This document shows positions 63,392 to 64,000 of a DNA stretch of 64,000 nucleotides, one piece after another (positions within the stretch are counted from its first letter, which is position 1; every line of letters begins with the position of its first letter). This DNA is from Streptomyces sp. NBC_01478 (GTDB lineage: Bacteria > Actinomycetota > Actinomycetes > Streptomycetales > Streptomycetaceae), in assembly GCF_036227225.1 (NCBI RefSeq), contig NZ_CP109444.1, forward strand, positions 7,111,501 through 7,175,500, in the 5' to 3' direction. Both the position numbers and the translations under genes were made by a program. The notes under the pieces were generated by a model. It worked only from the letters and a program-made list of their open reading frames with translations, searched no databases and was not told where the DNA came from.

Positions 63392-64000
63392 GTGAGTACG
63401 GAACGACGCACGCCCCTCGACCGCAAGCGGGTCGCGGACACCGCCCTGGAGCTGCTGAACGAGGTCGGTCTCGACGGACTGTCCCTGCGAGCCATCGCCA
63501 AGAAGCTGGACGTCAAGGCGCCCGCGCTGTACTGGCACTTCAAGGACAAGCAGGCCCTGCTCGACGAGATGGCGACGGAGATGTACCGGCGGATGGTCGC
63601 CGGCGCCTCGTCCACTCCCGAGAACACCTGGCAGGAGCGGCTGCTGAACTCCAACCGCGCCCTGCGCGCCGCGCTGCTCGGCTACCGCGACGGCGCCAAG
63701 GTCTTCAGCGGCTCCCGCTTCACCGGCACCCTGCACGCGGTCGAGATGGAACGCACCCTGCGCCTGTTCACCGAGGCCGGCTTCACCCTCGCCCAGGCGG
63801 TCCGCGCGACCTCGACGTCGTACCTCTACACGATCGGGTTCGTCAGCGAGGAGCAGGGCGTCCAACTGCTCCCGGACGAACGCCGGGAGGGCTACGACGT
63901 GAACGAACGCGCCCGCCTGCTGGCCGACTTCCCTCTGTCGGCAGCGGCGGGCGCGGAGATCTTCGAGGACTACGGCAAGCACTTCGAGGAGGGGCTGGCC
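63392..64000 (+). CDS. TetR-family regulator (C-terminus beyond the window)
   Basis: 203 codons are visible, with the frame still open at 64000. The HTH (RVADTALELLNEVGLDGLSL, AIAKKLDVKAPALYWHFKDK) and the following helices (ATEMYRRMVAGAS, KVFSGSRFTGTLHAVEMERT) match the classic TetR/TetR_C group rather than AcrR. GTG 63392 lies 10 bp after one of two operator dyads. It likely represses itself and the divergent FAD monooxygenase; the inducer could be that enzyme's substrate. Confidence 0.9.
   Translation, partial: MSTERRTPLDRKRVADTALELLNEVGLDGLSLRAIAKKLDVKAPALYWHFKDKQALLDEMATEMYRRMVAGASSTPENTWQERLLNSNRALRAALLGYRDGAKVFSGSRFTGTLHAVEMERTLRLFTEAGFTLAQAVRATSTSYLYTIGFVSEEQGVQLLPDERREGYDVNERARLLADFPLSAAAGAEIFEDYGKHFEEGLA

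Overview
The window is a GC-rich actinobacterial chromosome segment, almost certainly Streptomyces. Codon third positions are nearly all G or C, GTG starts are frequent, and the core gene content is typical: DUF3017-mdh, glyA, trpS, an SCO4848-family protein, sdhCDAB, a GH20 hexosaminidase and ECF sigma factors. From memory this order resembles the S. coelicolor SCO4825-SCO4870 region; I could not run a comparison. No rRNA, tRNA, CRISPR array or intact insertion sequence was seen.

Layout. (1) 1-3450: end of a DUF3017 gene, two tandem paralogous helix-turn-helix/transmembrane regulators, and mdh with a palindromic operator. (2) 3533-10378: a four-gene minus-strand cassette in which every junction overlaps by 4 nt (GTGA or ATGA). 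It encodes a Trypco1-like protein, a trypsin-VMAP protein, a MoxR-type AAA+ ATPase and a 1109-residue fusion of SAV_2336-N/vWA-like, protein-kinase-like and MinD-like domains. This matches the vWA-MoxR-VMAP class of predicted NTP-dependent conflict systems and is the most remarkable part of the window. (3) 10547-15180: accessory genes (membrane-anchored protein, siderophore-interacting protein, LysR remnant, MarR-GNAT fusion with its operator, LysR, epimerase), followed by a MITE-like inverted repeat. (4) 15689-22814: a betaine/choline operon (aldehyde dehydrogenase, GMC oxidoreductase, ABC ATPase, double-length permease, lipoprotein binding protein). (5) 22832-29750: PEP-mutase-like enzyme, AhpD-like protein and divergent MocR regulator, 40-bp tandem repeats, DMT-like transporter, rocD, and glyA behind a ZTP (pfl) riboswitch. 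(6) 29796-39825: a secreted unknown, a decayed sigma-factor remnant, trpS, 2H phosphoesterase, DprE2-like reductase, YihY protein overlapping a D,D-carboxypeptidase, SCO4848 protein, phosphoesterase, peptide-binding protein and an anti-sigma-type ATPase.

(7) 39849-47483: a two-component system divergent from an MMPL transporter, a TetR/DCC/membrane-protein operon with paired operators, a VOC protein and a Uma2 protein. (8) 47641-51073: sdhCDAB with a terminator and a candidate promoter. (9) 51337-60055: OHCU decarboxylase, GH20 enzyme, DUF4328 protein, a hypothetical, an MFS exporter and two paralogous ECF sigma units, one with a truncated partner. (10) 60292-64000: an L,D-transpeptidase, a LysE-family exporter, and an FAD monooxygenase divergent from a TetR gene across two matching operators; the TetR gene runs off the window.

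How it fits together: TCA-cycle genes (mdh, sdhCDAB), one-carbon metabolism (glyA) and osmoprotectant supply form the conserved backbone. The conflict cassette and its neighbours between mdh and the betaine operon look like an accessory insertion. Start codons were chosen from ribosome-binding sites, overlaps and family lengths; all functional calls come from reading translated sequence without database searches.
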